From CALMEH01 sp964548225 (lineage in GTDB: Bacteria > Acidobacteriota > Blastocatellia > Pyrinomonadales > Pyrinomonadaceae), in the NCBI GenBank assembly GCA_964548225.1, contig CAZJQP010000048.1, positions 1 through 37,673 on the forward strand: a stretch of 37,673 nt of DNA, written 5' to 3'. Shown here piece by piece: positions 25,232-33,645 of the stretch. The first letter of the stretch is position 1. The number at the start of each line of letters is the position of its first letter. The notes beneath the pieces are model-generated. The model had not been told where the DNA came from, made no database searches, and saw only the letters and a list, made by a program, of their open reading frames with translations. The position numbers were made by a program, and so were the translations under genes.

Positions 25232-26644
25232 TTAAGGGTGTGTCATATCAACCGGAATCACCCATTCATCGAATTGTTCGCTGGTTACTAAGCCTAATTC
25301 AATGGCGGACTCTTTTAAGCTGATGCCTTTTTTATGTCCGTTCTTGGCAATCTTCGCGGCGTTGTCGTAGCCGATGTGTTGATTTAAAGCGGTAACGAGC
25401 ATCAGTGAATCGTTGAGGTATTCATCAATTTTTTCGCGGTTTAATTCGATGCCGGAAACACAAAATTCGACAAAACCTTTGCAAGCGTCATTTAATAATC
25501 TGACCGAATGCAGAAAATTGTGAATCATCACGGGTTTGAAAACATTGAGTTCAAAATTCCCTTGCGAACCTGCAAATCCAATCGCGGCATCATTGCCCAT
25601 AACTTGCGCGGCGACCATTGTGATTGCTTCGCTCTGCGTCGGATTTACTTTGCCGGGCATTATCGAACTTCCCGGTTCGTTTTCGGGAATCGTGATTTCG
25701 CCGATGCCGCATCGCGGTCCTGACGCAAGCCAACGCACATCGTTAGCAATTTTCATCAATGAGCAAGCAAGCGTTTTCAATGCGCCCGAAGCGAAAACAA
25801 CTTCGTCGTGAGCCGAAAGCGCGGCGAATTTGTTCGGGTGTGCGCGGAAAGGCAAATCGGTTAATTTTGCAATCTCGGCGGCGGCTTTGTCGGCAAATTC
25901 GGGATGTGCGTTCAAACCCGTTCCAACCGCCGTGCCACCGATTGCAAGGTCAAATAATCCGTCGAGAACTTGTTTCAATCTTTCAATATCTCTTTCAATC
26001 AACGCCGCCCAGCCGCCGAATTCTTGCCCGACCGTAATCGGCGTTGCGTCTTGCAAGTGCGTTCTGCCGATTTTTACGACATCTTTAAATTCTTCGGCTT
26101 TGGCGTTAATTGCGTCAGCAACGATTTGAACTGTCGGAATCAGCGCATTCAATCTTTCCGCCGCCGCAATATACATCGCCGTCGGAAAAGTGTCGTTTGA
26201 AGACTGCGACATATTCACATCATCGTTCGGATGCACAGGCTTTTTAGAACCCATTTCGCCGCCTGCGATTTCAATAGCGCGGTTTGAAATCACCTCGTTG
26301 GCGTTCATATTCGTCTGCGTTCCGCTTCCCGTCTGCCAAACTCGAAGCGGAAAATGCGCGTCCAATTTTCCTTCGATGACTTCATCCGCCGCTTGCACAA
26401 TCAAATCTAACTTTTCTTTAGTTAAAAGATTTGATTTTAACTCGTGATTTGTAATCGCGGCGGCTTTCTTCAAAATGCCCAAAGCGCGAATCATCTCACG
26501 CGGCATCGTATCAAAACCGATGTTAAAATGATGCAAACTTCTTTCAGTCTGCGCTCCCCAATATTTATCCGATTCGACCGCGATTTCGCCCATCGAATCA
26601 GTCTCAATTCTCGTATTTTTATTCGTTGCTGTTGCTTCTGACAT
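25232..26644 (-). CDS. fumC: Class II fumarate hydratase FumC
   Basis: FumC reversibly hydrates fumarate to L-malate in the TCA cycle, in the cytoplasm. At 470 residues it has the length of class II fumarases. The superfamily signature GSSIMPGKVNPTQ (about residues 325-337) is intact, as are SSNDTFPTAMYIAA, GRTHLQDATPITVGQEF and TGSGTQTNMNANEV. The C-terminal GHKKGISLKESAIELG segment is also typical and favours fumarase over aspartase. It is transcribed convergently with the XRE gene. Confidence 0.96.
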   Translation of the reverse strand: MSEATATNKNTRIETDSMGEIAVESDKYWGAQTERSLHHFNIGFDTMPREMIRALGILKKAAAITNHELKSNLLTKEKLDLIVQAADEVIEGKLDAHFPLRVWQTGSGTQTNMNANEVISNRAIEIAGGEMGSKKPVHPNDDVNMSQSSNDTFPTAMYIAAAERLNALIPTVQIVADAINAKAEEFKDVVKIGRTHLQDATPITVGQEFGGWAALIERDIERLKQVLDGLFDLAIGGTAVGTGLNAHPEFADKAAAEIAKLTDLPFRAHPNKFAALSAHDEVVFASGALKTLACSLMKIANDVRWLASGPRCGIGEITIPENEPGSSIMPGKVNPTQSEAITMVAAQVMGNDAAIGFAGSQGNFELNVFKPVMIHNFLHSVRLLNDACKGFVEFCVSGIELNREKIDEYLNDSLMLVTALNQHIGYDNAAKIAKNGHKKGISLKESAIELGLVTSEQFDEWVIPVDMTHP

Positions 26645-26673
26645 AATAAAAAGATTATCACAAATAATTTTTC

Positions 26674-26748
26674 AAACCACGAAACGACACGAAAAAACCA
26701 CGAATTTAGTTTGAATTTTTCGTTTCGTTTCGTGTTCTTTAGTGGTTT
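26674..26748. repeat. Imperfect inverted repeat between fumC and the Ycf48-like gene
   Basis: A left arm beginning aaaccacgaaacgacacgaa (26674) and a right arm ending cgtgttctttagtggttt (to 26748) are imperfect reverse complements around a short loop. The right end overlaps the stop region of the - strand gene ending at 26747. It is one of several different short inverted repeats in these gaps. Confidence 0.65.
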
Positions 26749-27838
26749 AATTTTTCCGCAAATCAAATTTGCTAACCAACCCGTTCGCGCCGATTGCCCA
26801 AACCGCTTTTTTGCCTTTTGCGGCGACGGCATTGTAATTTTCCTTATCCAAATTTTTCCAAGTTTTTCCGCCGTCCGTTGTCAAATCAGAACCGCTCGAA
26901 CCGACTGCAACAATCGTTTTTTTATCAATATACGCCACGCCCGAACGATAACCGTTCAAGCCTTTTGATAAATTCCAAGTCTTTCCGCCGTCCGTCGTAA
27001 AAGCGAGATTATTTGTGATGTCATTCGGCTTTTCATAATTTCCGCCGACAATAACGCCGCGTTTCGCATCATACATCGCAATCGAAAAAATGCCGCTTCC
27101 CGCCGTGCCTTTAACAAACGACGTTTCTGCATCAGAATAATACCAATTCAATCCACGATTATTTGAAAGAAAAACCCGTGCATTATTTCCTCCTGAAACT
27201 ATAAACACATTGTTTTTTCCTTTGGTTATTAGACAAGTTCCGCTTGCCGCAAAAGCCGCTTCGCCCGGTTCGGCAAAAGGATAAAATGAATAAACGTCAT
27301 TACTTCCTTGAACTTTTGCACTACTAATTTCAACTCCTGCTACTTTAAAAGGGGTTTCACTGACAATCGGATTCCAAGTTTCGCCGTCTTTTGTTTCAAT
27401 CAAAAGAAATTTGCCATCAACCGGATCGCTCATTGCAATTCCGTTATTTTTATCCCAAAAAGCCAACGCATCAAAAAACGCCTTCGGATTCGTATTTTTA
27501 AATTGCAGTTTCCAAGTTTTTCCACCATCCGTCGTTTTATAAATTCTGGAATTTTCGCCGTCGCCGATGCTCAAAATATACGCCGTGTTAGCATCGAACG
27601 CTTCGATGTCACGGAAATCCAATTTGTCGGCATCAGGAACTTTTATGACAGACCAATTTTTTCCGCCGTCCGTCGTTTTCAAAACCGTTCCGCCCGTGCC
27701 GCTTGCCCAGATGATTTTTTCATTCACCACCGAAAGCCCTCGAAAACTCGCTTTCGTGTCAATCGTTTGCTTTGTCCATTGTGCGTTTGCTGTCGCAAAA
27801 AACATAAAAGTTAGAAATATTAAGCCGAAATTTTTCAT
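26747..27838 (-). CDS. Exported Ycf48/BNR-type beta-propeller protein
   Basis: The 363-residue protein has an N-terminal signal peptide (MKNFGLIFLTFMFFATANAQ) and repeated blades of the type KTTDGGKxW (four or more copies, for example near residues 60, 110, 290 and 330). This resembles Ycf48-like photosystem II assembly factors and sialidase/BNR repeat proteins. Outside phototrophs the family is mostly uncharacterised, so no enzyme activity is claimed. It acts in the periplasm or beyond. It is divergent from the HMG-CoA reductase gene, and the 110 bases between starts may hold both promoters. Confidence 0.85.
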   Translation of the reverse strand: MKNFGLIFLTFMFFATANAQWTKQTIDTKASFRGLSVVNEKIIWASGTGGTVLKTTDGGKNWSVIKVPDADKLDFRDIEAFDANTAYILSIGDGENSRIYKTTDGGKTWKLQFKNTNPKAFFDALAFWDKNNGIAMSDPVDGKFLLIETKDGETWNPIVSETPFKVAGVEISSAKVQGSNDVYSFYPFAEPGEAAFAASGTCLITKGKNNVFIVSGGNNARVFLSNNRGLNWYYSDAETSFVKGTAGSGIFSIAMYDAKRGVIVGGNYEKPNDITNNLAFTTDGGKTWNLSKGLNGYRSGVAYIDKKTIVAVGSSGSDLTTDGGKTWKNLDKENYNAVAAKGKKAVWAIGANGLVSKFDLRKN

Positions 27839-27948
27839 AAATATCAGTTTAGACTAACTTTATTCGCAGACAAAATTTGAATTTATCCCGCAAGAAAAGT
27901 AAAATTCACGCTAACGCATTTCCAAAATCAAAAAGGACAATTAAAATT

Positions 27949-29502
27949 ATGGCTTTCTTTCCGATTCCGAGTATGCTTTTGCGGCAACTCTATACAAATG
28001 GCAGTTTGAAAAATGTTTCCGGCGGCGTGCAGTTTGCGATAAAAAATCGTCTGACGGACGTTGAATTTTCTGGCATAAACTTTATCAAAATCAACGGCGC
28101 GGAAATTCCGCTCGACAAATTGACGATTGATTCGGGCGACGGCGTTTTTCTAAAAGCAACGGATGTTTCCGAAACGAATCCGATTCCATTTCCGCTTCGC
28201 AAAAGCGTTTCGATTACCGCCGAGATTCCGCCTCTCACAAACGGTAAGCACAAAATTGAAATCGGCGCAAAAGCGAAAGGCTTCGGTTCGCTGAAATTTG
28301 AAGTCGAAGATTCGATTGCCGAAAAAACTTTGGAAGTTCGCATTCCGCGTGATGAAGCGGACGATTATGGTGAATCGGCAATCCAAACGCGGCAAAAATT
28401 TGTCGAAGATTTCACGGGCGCGAAGCTCAATCACATCAAAAACTATTCGTTTGACCCGCATATTTTGTCGGGCAACATCGAACATTTCACCGGCGCGGCG
28501 CAAATCCCGATTGGTTTTGCCGGACCTGTGAAAGTCAACGGCGAGTTTGCCAACGGCGAATTTGTCGTGCCAATGGCAACAACGGAAGGAACGCTTGTCG
28601 CTTCATACAATCGCGGAATGAAAGTCTTAAATCTTTCCGGCGGTGTGAAAACTACGGTCGTTGCGGACGCGATGCAACGCGCTCCGGTTTTTGTCTTTGA
28701 AGATGCCCGCGAAGGTCGGAAATTTGTGTCTTGGGTTTTGGAAAATTTCGCAAAAATTAAGGAAGAAGCCGAAAAAACTTCGTCCGTTGCAAAATTGAAA
28801 GACATTGACCATTACACCGCAAACAAATTCGTCTATCTGCGGTTCAATTACACGACGGGCGACGCGGCAGGGCAAAATATGGTCGGACGCGCCACGTTTG
28901 CGGCTTGCGGTTGGATAATTGACGTTTACGAAAAAGAAAAAATCAAACATTTCTATCTCGAATCAAACTTTGCGACCGACAAAAAGGCTTCACAAGTCAA
29001 CATTATGCGAACTCGCGGCAAGCGCGTTACGGCGGAAGCGACAATTCCGCGTCAAGTTTTAATCGAAAATATGCGCGTCGAACCCGAATCGCTCGCCTAT
29101 CATTGGGGCGTGGCAAACGTCGGCTCGTTTCTTTCGGGCGCAAACAACAACGGCGCACATTCTGCCAATGGTATAACCGCGATTTTTATTGCGACAGGTC
29201 AAGACGTGGCAAATGTTTCCGAATCTTCGGCAGGTGTGGTTTATACGGAACTTACGCCCGAAAAAGATTTGTATATTTCCATCACGATTCCGTCTTTAAT
29301 TGTCGCCACTTACGGTGGCGGCACAGGTTTGGCAACACAAAAAGAATGTCTGGAAATCTTAGGCTGTTACGGACGCGACGGCGTGAATAAATTAGCCGAA
29401 ATCATTGCTGGTGTTGTCCTCGCAGGCGAAATTTCTCTCGCATCGGCGATTTCTTCGAGCGATTGGGTTTCATCGCACGAAAAATACGGACGAAACAGGT
29501 AA
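27949..29502 (+). CDS. HMG-CoA reductase, class I type, with N-terminal extension
   Basis: The enzyme reduces HMG-CoA to mevalonate, the committed step of the mevalonate pathway to isoprenoids. All four catalytic residues are present: E213 in TTEGTLVAS, K346 in TDKKASQ, D419 in IATGQD, and H510 in SSHEKYGRNR. GDAAGQNMVGRA and YGGGTGLATQ are also seen, features closer to class I than to class II. Start 27949 (AAAAGGAC site upstream) gives 517 residues; the open frame to 27877 lacks support. About 115 residues ahead of the catalytic domain look beta-rich (VEFSGINFIKINGAEIPL, SVSITAEIPPL) and are not the membrane anchor of eukaryotic enzymes. No other mevalonate-pathway genes are present. The PhyH-like gene begins three bases after it. 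Confidence 0.92.
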   Translation: MAFFPIPSMLLRQLYTNGSLKNVSGGVQFAIKNRLTDVEFSGINFIKINGAEIPLDKLTIDSGDGVFLKATDVSETNPIPFPLRKSVSITAEIPPLTNGKHKIEIGAKAKGFGSLKFEVEDSIAEKTLEVRIPRDEADDYGESAIQTRQKFVEDFTGAKLNHIKNYSFDPHILSGNIEHFTGAAQIPIGFAGPVKVNGEFANGEFVVPMATTEGTLVASYNRGMKVLNLSGGVKTTVVADAMQRAPVFVFEDAREGRKFVSWVLENFAKIKEEAEKTSSVAKLKDIDHYTANKFVYLRFNYTTGDAAGQNMVGRATFAACGWIIDVYEKEKIKHFYLESNFATDKKASQVNIMRTRGKRVTAEATIPRQVLIENMRVEPESLAYHWGVANVGSFLSGANNNGAHSANGITAIFIATGQDVANVSESSAGVVYTELTPEKDLYISITIPSLIVATYGGGTGLATQKECLEILGCYGRDGVNKLAEIIAGVVLAGEISLASAISSSDWVSSHEKYGRNR

Positions 29503-29505
29503 AAA

Positions 29506-30330
29506 ATGAGCCAACGACTCGAACAATTTCAACGCGACGGCTTTTTGATAATCGAAGGTTTTAATTCCGAGCAAGAATGCGATGAATTAATGCAAAGAGC
29601 CGCCGACTTAACCGCAAATTTTGATTACAAAGGTCATCCGTCGGTTTTTCAAACTTCGGAACAAACGCGCACCAGTGATGAGTATTTTCTAAATTCCGGC
29701 GGAAATATTTCGTTCTTTTTTGAAAAAGATGCTTTTGACGAAAATGGTAAATTAAAAAACGACATTCATCATTCGCTCAACAAAATCGGACACGCTTTGC
29801 ACGATATTGATCCTGTTTTCAAACAATTTTCGCGTTCGCCGCAGATGAAAAAACTCGCGGCGGAACTCGATTTGTCCGAGGCTTTGGTTATCCAAAGTAT
29901 GTATATTTTCAAACACGCCCGAATCGGCGGCGTGGTTGATGTTCACCAAGATTCGACGTTTCTTTACACCGAGCCGCAAACTTGCGTCGGATTTTGGTTT
30001 GCATTGGAAGATGCCACGATTGAAAACGGTTGTATGTGGGCAAAACCGGGCGGACATCGAACGACTTTGCGTTCTTGGTTTCACCGAAACGACAAAGGCA
30101 CGGAATTTCAGACGTTTGATAATTCGCCGTTTGAATTAGATGAAATGATTCCGCTCGAAGTAAAAAAAGGTGCGTGCATCGTGCTTGACGGCTTGCTTCC
30201 GCATTACAGCAAACCAAACGTCAGCGGCAAATCTCGACACGCTTACGCCATTCATACGATTGACGGCAAAGCTATCTATCCCGAACAGAATTGGTTACAA
30301 CGAAATCGGTCGGAATTATCGCCCATTTGA
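29506..30330 (+). CDS. Phytanoyl-CoA dioxygenase (PhyH) family protein
   Basis: PhyH-family enzymes are Fe(II)/2-oxoglutarate-dependent hydroxylases. The metal triad is visible as H147-x-D149 (VHQDSTF) and a distal H233 (HYSKPN), with R242 suitably placed to bind 2-oxoglutarate. The 274-residue length is normal, and the GFWFALEDATIENGCMW segment is typical of the family. The substrate cannot be read from sequence. It is three bases downstream of the HMG-CoA reductase, so the two are co-transcribed. A role on an isoprenoid or lipid is possible but unproven. Confidence 0.88.
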   Translation: MSQRLEQFQRDGFLIIEGFNSEQECDELMQRAADLTANFDYKGHPSVFQTSEQTRTSDEYFLNSGGNISFFFEKDAFDENGKLKNDIHHSLNKIGHALHDIDPVFKQFSRSPQMKKLAAELDLSEALVIQSMYIFKHARIGGVVDVHQDSTFLYTEPQTCVGFWFALEDATIENGCMWAKPGGHRTTLRSWFHRNDKGTEFQTFDNSPFELDEMIPLEVKKGACIVLDGLLPHYSKPNVSGKSRHAYAIHTIDGKAIYPEQNWLQRNRSELSPI

Positions 30331-30341
30331 CAGATAAATTT

Positions 30342-31142
30342 ATGAAAACCTTAACAATTTTCTTCGTCATTTTGCTTTTTTCGCTTTCGGCTTTCGCGCA
30401 ACAAAACTATACTTGCGTCAACGGCACAATTGAACTTACCTTTTCAGCCGCCAACGATGGGAAGTTTCGCTTCAAAACTCGTGAAAAAAATGAAGGTTTC
30501 GGCAAAATTTTTGCCACGCGCCAGAAGGCTTTTAATGAAAAAGTCTATCTCGAATGGCAAATCGGTTACGATGCGGCGGTTGATGATGTTAAAGCCGGAA
30601 AAAAACAGACAAAACTAACACAGGCAACATTTACGGGAAGCAATGGCAAGGAAAAATATCTTTTTGAACTTTCCGAAATTCTTTACGAATCAGTGAAATG
30701 CGGACTCGTTTCAACGAAAGATTTAGACAAATTACAAACCGAAATCACGGCTTACAATAAATTTTTCGATGAAAAAGAAATCTTGATGGAAACTTACTCA
30801 AGCATTTTGATTAACGGAATTCCTTTCAAAGAAACCGCCATCAAATTGCCGACGCTTTTTATGCCGCAATCCGACAATACAAACATCGAAATTTCTATCC
30901 AAAAACAGCAATACGCTTCGGGTGTGCAACCAATGATTTATTTTGATATTCCGTTTAAATCTTTTGCAAATTGGAAAGAATTGGACGGCAAAAAATCGGT
31001 CAAAGGAAACACGCTGAAATACATTATCAAAAAAGAAAATGCCGAAGTCGTTACAAATATGTTCAAGATTTTCGGAATGGCTTCATCACGTCATAAATAC
31101 GATGTCGAGCAGATTTTGAAGACTCTGAAGAAATTGGTTTGA
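30342..31142 (+). CDS. Exported protein of unknown function
   Basis: The start at 30342 (MKTLTIFFVILLFSLSAFAQ) gives a clean signal peptide with an AFA-Q cleavage site; the open frame upstream to 30291 overlaps the PhyH gene and is rejected. The mature protein, about 246 residues, has a few cysteines and mixed helix/strand content, and no domain was recognised. It follows PhyH by 11 bases. It ends seven bases before the convergent antiporter gene. Confidence 0.75.
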   Translation: MKTLTIFFVILLFSLSAFAQQNYTCVNGTIELTFSAANDGKFRFKTREKNEGFGKIFATRQKAFNEKVYLEWQIGYDAAVDDVKAGKKQTKLTQATFTGSNGKEKYLFELSEILYESVKCGLVSTKDLDKLQTEITAYNKFFDEKEILMETYSSILINGIPFKETAIKLPTLFMPQSDNTNIEISIQKQQYASGVQPMIYFDIPFKSFANWKELDGKKSVKGNTLKYIIKKENAEVVTNMFKIFGMASSRHKYDVEQILKTLKKLV

Positions 31143-31150
31143 GAAATATT

Positions 31151-32287
31151 TTATCCTTCAAAAATCAGCATTAAATACGCCAAAAACAACAGCAGATGAA
31201 CCGCACCGAGCAAAATGTTGGTGCGTTCGTGGCTGAATGTAATCATACTCAAAACCAACGACAAAATCAGCATTATGCCGTCTGCCGGATTTAAGCCGAG
31301 AACAACGGTTTTTCCGGTTAGCAATCCTATGGTCAAAACCGCCGGAATCGTCAAACCGATTGTTGCTAAAACCGAGCCGAGCGAAATGTTTATCGAACGC
31401 TGTAAATCATCTTTTTTCGCAGCTTTGACGGCACTCATCGCTTCGGGCGAAAGAATTAAAACAGCAATCAGAAATCCGCCGAGCGCGAGTGGTGCGCCGA
31501 ATTTTTCTGTGCCGTAATCAACCGGAACGGCAAGCTGTTTTGCCAAAAATACGAGCGGCAAAAGAAACGCCAAAAGAAATGCGGCGTGATACGGCACGGT
31601 GCGAATCTTAAAATCGTGATGCTGATGTCCGTCGCCTGCGTCCGTTGAGATAAAAAATTCACGGTGTCGGCGATTTTGAATAAATAGAAAAATGACGTAA
31701 AGACCGATTGACATTATCGAAACAAAAATCGCTTGAAACGGCGAAAATGTCGGCGCGGCGGTGGTTTTCGTAAAGGACGGCAATATCAAACCGAGAACCG
31801 AAAGCGGCACAATCAACGCAATAAAAGCATTTGCGCCTTTGATATTGTAATCTTGTTCGTAATGCCGCCAACCACCGACGAGCAGCGATACGCCAACCAT
31901 TCCGTTGAGAACAATCATCACAACTGCAAACATCGTATCGCGGGCAAGCGTCGGTTTATCTTCGCCCGTGAGCATTACCGCCGAAATCATTGCAACCTCG
32001 ATTCCGATAACTGAAAGCGTCAAAATCAGCGTTCCCAAAGGTTCACCCAAAAGCTCGGCAAGGCTTTCTGCGTGGCGCACAATCGCAAACGCCGAAAGCA
32101 AAATCACCGTAAAAAGCCAAAGCGTGATAAACCCGAACCACAACGAATTGCTCAAATCAGCTAACCAGCTTTTGCCGAAGAAAACGAATAAAAGAGTCGT
32201 AAAAAGACTGAAAATCAAAGTTTTTTCATCACGCAAAATTTCTTGATAGATACCCGATTTTTTCGGTTTATTTTTTTTCTCCGACAT
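31151..32287 (-). CDS. Calcium/proton antiporter, CaCA (ChaA/CAX-like) family
   Basis: This 378-residue inner-membrane protein has about 10-11 hydrophobic segments and the two inverted alpha-repeats of the CaCA superfamily. The first repeat carries GIEVAMISAVMLTGED and the second carries LSPEAMSAVKAAKKDD followed by QRSINISLGSVLATIGLTIP. These resemble ChaA-type Ca2+(Na+,K+)/H+ antiporters, which export cations at high pH or high load. Ion specificity is not decidable here. A charged, His-containing loop (about residues 215-228) separates the halves. Confidence 0.88.
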   Translation of the reverse strand: MSEKKNKPKKSGIYQEILRDEKTLIFSLFTTLLFVFFGKSWLADLSNSLWFGFITLWLFTVILLSAFAIVRHAESLAELLGEPLGTLILTLSVIGIEVAMISAVMLTGEDKPTLARDTMFAVVMIVLNGMVGVSLLVGGWRHYEQDYNIKGANAFIALIVPLSVLGLILPSFTKTTAAPTFSPFQAIFVSIMSIGLYVIFLFIQNRRHREFFISTDAGDGHQHHDFKIRTVPYHAAFLLAFLLPLVFLAKQLAVPVDYGTEKFGAPLALGGFLIAVLILSPEAMSAVKAAKKDDLQRSINISLGSVLATIGLTIPAVLTIGLLTGKTVVLGLNPADGIMLILSLVLSMITFSHERTNILLGAVHLLLFLAYLMLIFEG

Positions 32288-32389
32288 AATTAAAGTCTAA
32301 CGAACAAAACAAAATCAGTATAGTAAGCGATCGCAGACACGCCGCAGATGCAGTCAACCCTCGAATTATCAAGACACTCATTACACTGA

Positions 32390-32872
32390 TTATTCTTCGT
32401 CTTCTTTCTTTTTTCCGGTGAGAATTTCGCGCATAACTTCCGCGCCCGGAATGAGTTTTTCCCACATTTGCGGAGCTTGCGTCGCCATTTCGAGCATTGA
32501 GCGGAAACGATTGTCGAATTCTTCTTTAGTTTTTAGATAAGCGTTGAAACTCGCCGAAAGATGGTTTTTGAAAAAATCTTGCACGGATTCTTCGCGGGTG
32601 CGAAGAATTTGGAACAAAAACTCAGTCGGCAAAATCGTTTTGTTGGCTTTTTCTTCTTCCAAAATAACTTGAATCAAAACCGCTTTGGTAACGTCTTCTT
32701 TGGTTGTTGAATCAATAACTTTGATGTCATTTCCATCGCGCACGAGTTTTGCCAAATCTTCAGTTGTAATGTAAGTTTTTGATTTTGTGTTATAAAGACG
32801 GCGGTTGCCGTGGCGTTTGATAATTATTTGGTCTGATTCGTTTGATTCTTGAGTTTTTTTCTTTCGCGGCAT
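32390..32872 (-). CDS. phaR: Polyhydroxyalkanoate synthesis regulator PhaR
   Basis: PhaR represses phasin and other PHA genes and is released by binding to PHA granules. The N-terminal DNA-binding domain is unmistakable: IIIKRHGNRRLYNTKSKTYI, then LVRDGNDIKVIDSTTKEDVT and VLIQVILEEE (about 15-75). A second PHB-accumulation-regulatory domain follows (about 78-130, FLFQILRTREESVQDFF). The length of 160 residues is within the family range. It is divergent from the phasin-like gene at 33176, the classic arrangement. PHA synthase is not in the window. Confidence 0.93.
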   Translation of the reverse strand: MPRKKKTQESNESDQIIIKRHGNRRLYNTKSKTYITTEDLAKLVRDGNDIKVIDSTTKEDVTKAVLIQVILEEEKANKTILPTEFLFQILRTREESVQDFFKNHLSASFNAYLKTKEEFDNRFRSMLEMATQAPQMWEKLIPGAEVMREILTGKKKEDEE

Positions 32873-33070
32873 AATGCCGAAATTTTATCATAAATGCGAT
32901 GCAATATTCTATGAAATTTGTGTAAGTGTTGAAATAGCGCAAATAATAAAATCTCGCAAGCGCAAACGAATAAACAGCTAAAACCGACTAAAAATAGCAC
33001 AATTTATCACTTATGCGAAAATTTTATTTCTTGCAAATATTAGACTTAGCCATTATCTTGTAATTTTATT

Positions 33071-33082
33071 TCGCAAATGCGA
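33071..33082. promoter_or_regulatory. Candidate PhaR operator palindrome
   Basis: The 12-base sequence tcgcaaatgcga is a palindrome (TCGCA-AA-TGCGA) located 10 bases upstream of the -35 box of the phasin promoter. PhaR sites in other bacteria are TGC/GCA-rich palindromes, so it is a plausible operator. Similar CGCAA/TGCG pieces recur nearby (32894-32906, about 32938-32965, about 33014). Confidence 0.5.
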
Positions 33083-33091
33083 GATTTTTAC

Positions 33092-33120
33092 TTGACAATG
33101 CTTTTTTAGTTTTGTATTAT
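33092..33120 (+). promoter_or_regulatory. Sigma-70-type promoter for the phasin-like gene
   Basis: TTGACA (33092-33097) and TATTAT (33115-33120) are separated by exactly 17 bases, close to the sigma-70 consensus. Transcription would start near 33127, about 50 bases before the gene at 33176. It is the best promoter in the window and fits the high abundance of phasins. Confidence 0.8.
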
Positions 33121-33175
33121 TCAAATTGTCAGGCGGTAAAGCCGAAGAAACTATAAACGGAGAAAATATAAAACA

Positions 33176-33550
33176 ATGAAAAAATCAATGGCAAACGAAA
33201 CAATGGATAACGTAATGGAATTAACACAAAAATCGGCAAATGTCGCTTTGAAAGGTGCGGTTCAAACTGCTGAAGTTACCGAACATTTCGTGCAAGGACT
33301 TTACAAAGCCGGTTACGATGCGAACTACGAAGCACTGAAAGTTGCAAAAAACTATTGGGATGCAACGAGCGCGATTCGTCAAGATTGGATTAAACTTTTT
33401 GCGGCAACGGGCGAAAACTTTATCAAAGCCGCAAGCAATATGGAACTTCCGCTTCAGAAAGAAGTCAGCGAAGTTGTCAAAAATGTTGCAAACAACGTCG
33501 AAAAAACGGTCGGAAACTTGACCGCACAAGCTAAAACAGCGACGAAGTAA
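33176..33550 (+). CDS. Small phasin-like protein
   Basis: Phasins coat PHA granules. This 124-residue, helix-only protein has amphipathic helices and no signal peptide. The assignment rests on helical composition, size, and position next to divergent phaR with a strong promoter, not on a clear motif. A second start (MANETMDN at 33188) is possible. It is followed by an intrinsic terminator, so it forms a single-gene transcript. Confidence 0.72.
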   Translation: MKKSMANETMDNVMELTQKSANVALKGAVQTAEVTEHFVQGLYKAGYDANYEALKVAKNYWDATSAIRQDWIKLFAATGENFIKAASNMELPLQKEVSEVVKNVANNVEKTVGNLTAQAKTATK

Positions 33551-33570
33551 GCAATTTTCCCTCCTCGAAT

Positions 33571-33607
33571 AGTCTGCGGTTGTCAAAAACCGCAGACTTT
33601 TTTTATA
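33571..33607 (+). terminator. Intrinsic terminator after the phasin-like gene
   Basis: An 11-base perfect stem (agtctgcggtt at 33571-33581, aaccgcagact at 33588-33598) with a 6-base loop is followed by a run of eight T's. It is a strong Rho-independent terminator 20 bases after the stop. Confidence 0.94.
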
Positions 33608-33645
33608 TTTAAGAAACCAAACAAATAAAATTAAAGGTAAAAATT

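Larger units (their letters stand above)
32873..33175. other. Divergent regulatory region between phaR and the phasin gene
   Basis: This 303-base AT-rich gap contains no gene. It holds the palindrome, the phasin promoter, several CGCAA/TGCG repeats, and presumably the phaR promoter on the - strand (a TATGAT-like -10 lies near 32888-32893, weakly supported). A GGAG ribosome-binding site lies 13 bases before the phasin ATG. Confidence 0.6.

Noticed and set aside
30291..30341. Upstream start for the exported protein at 30342
   Set aside because: It overlaps the PhyH coding end and would destroy a clean signal peptide.
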